Assembly: GCA_963653155.1 (NCBI GenBank)
Contig: CAVJWR010000074.1
Coordinates: 1-16,128, forward strand
Source of the DNA: UBA1731 sp963653155
GTDB taxonomy: Bacteria; Verrucomicrobiota; Kiritimatiellia; RFP12; UBA1067
DNA: 16,128 bases
Reading direction: 5' to 3'
The notes beneath the pieces were generated by a model. It saw only the letters and a program-made list of their open reading frames with translations. It made no database searches and was not told the DNA's origin. The stretch's first letter is position 1. Every line of letters begins with the position of its first letter. Both the position numbers and the translations under genes were made by a program. This document shows, piece after piece, positions 15,306 through 16,128 of this stretch.

Positions 15306-15923
15306 GTGAATGTGCTTGAGGTCGAGAACCTTGTAAAGGAATACCGAATTCCGGGACAGCCGCCAATCCGGGTGCTTGACGGCGTGACGTTCAGCGTGGC
15401 GGAAGGGGAGCATGTCGCGGTAATGGGCCGCAGCGGCGCGGGAAAGACTACGCTACTGAATGTCCTTGGCGGTTTGGATAGGCCTACGTCGGGGAAGGTG
15501 CGCTGCGCGAGGAACACCGGATTCGTGTTCCAGAGCTTTCGCCTCATGCCGGAGCTCACGGTTCTCGAAAACGTGGTGCTTCCATCGATGTCCGGATCAG
15601 TCCACTTGCCAAATGCAGAGGATATGGCAAAAGAGCTGTTGCTTAAGGTGGGCCTGTCGGAAAGGGCCGATCACCTGCCAGCGGAATTATCTGGCGGCGA
15701 GCAGCAGCGAGTGGCGATAGCCAGGGCGCTCATATGCCAGCCGGAGATAATCTTCGCGGATGAGCCGACCGGCAACCTTGACGCGATGACGGGCTCCGAC
15801 ATATTAAGGCTGCTTTTCGAGTTCAGCGGGAAGCCGTTCGCCCTTGTCATGGTTACGCACTCTTCCGAGGCCGCCGCAATGTGCGACCGCACTCTCCGCC
15901 TTGATGGCGGACGATTTGTCTGA
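15306..15923 (+). CDS. LolD/MacB-type ABC transporter ATPase, shortened, without adjacent permease
   Basis: The 205-residue product is an ABC ATPase of the LolD/MacB/FtsE branch. It has VLDGVTFSVAEGEHVAVMGRSGAGKTTLLNVLGGLDRPTSG in two halves (Walker A Lys47), the Q-loop GFVFQSFRLMPELTVLENVVLP, the signature LSGGEQQRVAIARAL, Walker B IIFADEPTGNLDAMTG and H-loop VTHSSEAAAMCD. PTSG and GFVFQ are normally separated by ~25-30 residues; here only nine lie between (KVRCARNTG region), so a beta-hairpin segment is missing, making the protein shorter than the usual ~225-235. GTG 15306 follows GAGAGGG; TTG 15291 and GTG 15312 are alternatives. No LolC/E or MacB permease follows, since tRNA genes come next. 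A role in lipoprotein release would suit the envelope genes upstream but is inferred. Confidence 0.85.
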   Translation: MNVLEVENLVKEYRIPGQPPIRVLDGVTFSVAEGEHVAVMGRSGAGKTTLLNVLGGLDRPTSGKVRCARNTGFVFQSFRLMPELTVLENVVLPSMSGSVHLPNAEDMAKELLLKVGLSERADHLPAELSGGEQQRVAIARALICQPEIIFADEPTGNLDAMTGSDILRLLFEFSGKPFALVMVTHSSEAAAMCDRTLRLDGGRFV

Positions 15924-15940
15924 AAAATGTCGGCATTCAC

Positions 15941-15969
15941 TTGACTTTGAGGGCGCGATATGCTACCTT
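15941..15969 (+). promoter_or_regulatory. Promoter of the tRNA-Ser/tRNA-Gly unit
   Basis: TTGACT at 15941-15946 and TACCTT at 15964-15969 are separated by 17 bases, with TGC just before the -10. It is the only promoter in the window with a clear -35 as well as an extended -10, as expected for a stable RNA unit. Predicted start near 15976, eleven bases before the tRNA. Confidence 0.75.
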
Positions 15970-15986
15970 ATGCACCTGTTTCGAGG

Positions 15987-16076
15987 GGAGAGGTGGCAGA
16001 GCCTGGTTGAATGCACATGACTCGAAATCATGCATACCTACGGGTATCGGGGGTTCGAATCCCTCCCTCTCCGCCA
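15987..16076 (+). tRNA. tRNA-Ser (anticodon CGA)
   Basis: The gene is 90 bases long, with acceptor arms GGAGAGG and CCTCTCC, discriminator G and an encoded CCA. The anticodon loop CTCGAAA (16021-16027) has a CATGA/TCATG stem and anticodon CGA at 16023-16025, reading UCG serine codons. A long variable arm (ATACC TACG GGTAT) is typical of serine tRNAs, and the T arm GGGGG TTCGAAT CCCTC pairs with one G-T. Confidence 0.96.
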
Positions 16077-16079
16077 AGA

Positions 16080-16128
16080 GCGGGCGTAATTCAATGGCAG
16101 AATAGGAGCTTCCCAAGCTTCTTACGTG
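16080..16128 (+). tRNA. tRNA-Gly (anticodon CCC), truncated by the window end
   Basis: GCGGGCG begins three bases after the serine tRNA CCA. The D arm (TTCAATGGCAGAAT) and the anticodon arm GGAGC-TTCCCAA-GCTTC are present, with anticodon CCC at 16112-16114 reading GGG. The T arm and acceptor 3' half lie beyond the window. It should be co-transcribed with tRNA-Ser. Confidence 0.92.

Noticed and set aside
13634..15559. A 641-codon open frame on the minus strand opposite glgA and the start of the LolD-like gene
   Set aside because: It is antisense to clearly conserved glgA motifs, has low-complexity Arg/His/Val-rich composition, and no family motif; codon bias of glgA leaves this frame open by chance.
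15924..16128. tRNA genes as a possible integration site with an adjacent mobile element
   Set aside because: No integrase, no direct repeat of the tRNA 3' end and no phage-like gene in the window.

Overview
The window is dense bacterial chromosome from a Gram-negative (diderm) organism, with mostly G/C-ending codons and intergenic gaps that are short or absent. It encodes Kdo synthesis (KdsA), the LptC-LptA-LptB lipopolysaccharide exporter parts, a UbiE/MenG quinone methyltransferase, HPr kinase with HPr and Enzyme I, and glycogen synthase. This mix, the divergent sequences and a run of ten N inside a gene suggest an uncultured member of the Verrucomicrobiota/Kiritimatiellota/Lentisphaerota side of the PVC group, assembled from a metagenome. 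That assignment is inference; no rRNA gene is present to settle it.

Layout. (1) 3-299: tail of an unrecognised protein entering from the left. (2) 300-495: spacer without an identifiable gene, ending in a promoter. (3) 496-1176: stand-alone IMP cyclohydrolase, convergent with gyrA (3861-1249, minus strand); a long bidirectional hairpin terminator lies between them. (4) 3862-3940: divergent promoters for gyrA and a FolM/PTR1-like short-chain reductase (3941-4594). (5) ubiE/menG (5313-4618, minus), divergent from a GH27 alpha-galactosidase with a C-terminal carbohydrate-binding module (5430-7223). (6) 7264-15923: one long co-directional cluster kdsA-lptC-lptA-lptB-hpf-hprK-ptsH-ptsI-glgA-lolD-like, with overlapping stops and starts at four junctions. 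(7) A strong promoter followed by tRNA-Ser(CGA) and the start of tRNA-Gly(CCC), cut by the window edge.

How the genes work together. The large cluster resembles the proteobacterial lptCAB-rpoN-hpf-ptsN locus, but rpoN and ptsN are absent and hprK, ptsH, ptsI and glgA follow instead. It joins envelope building (Kdo, LPS transport, a LolD-type ATPase), ribosome hibernation, carbon-status signalling through HPr and glycogen storage in one probable transcription unit. No sugar-specific EII component is seen, so HPr/EI may act mainly as a regulatory phosphorelay here.

The most unusual signals are these: every inferred promoter has an extended -10 (TGnTATAAT-like); two genes (the reductase and ubiE) have a predicted transcription start exactly on their ATG and no Shine-Dalgarno, implying leaderless mRNAs; the HprK homologue has Tyr where the catalytic His is expected; LptA carries a long Pro/Lys/Glu-rich linker; and the IMP cyclohydrolase lacks the transformylase half. 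No mobile element, CRISPR array or defence island was seen.
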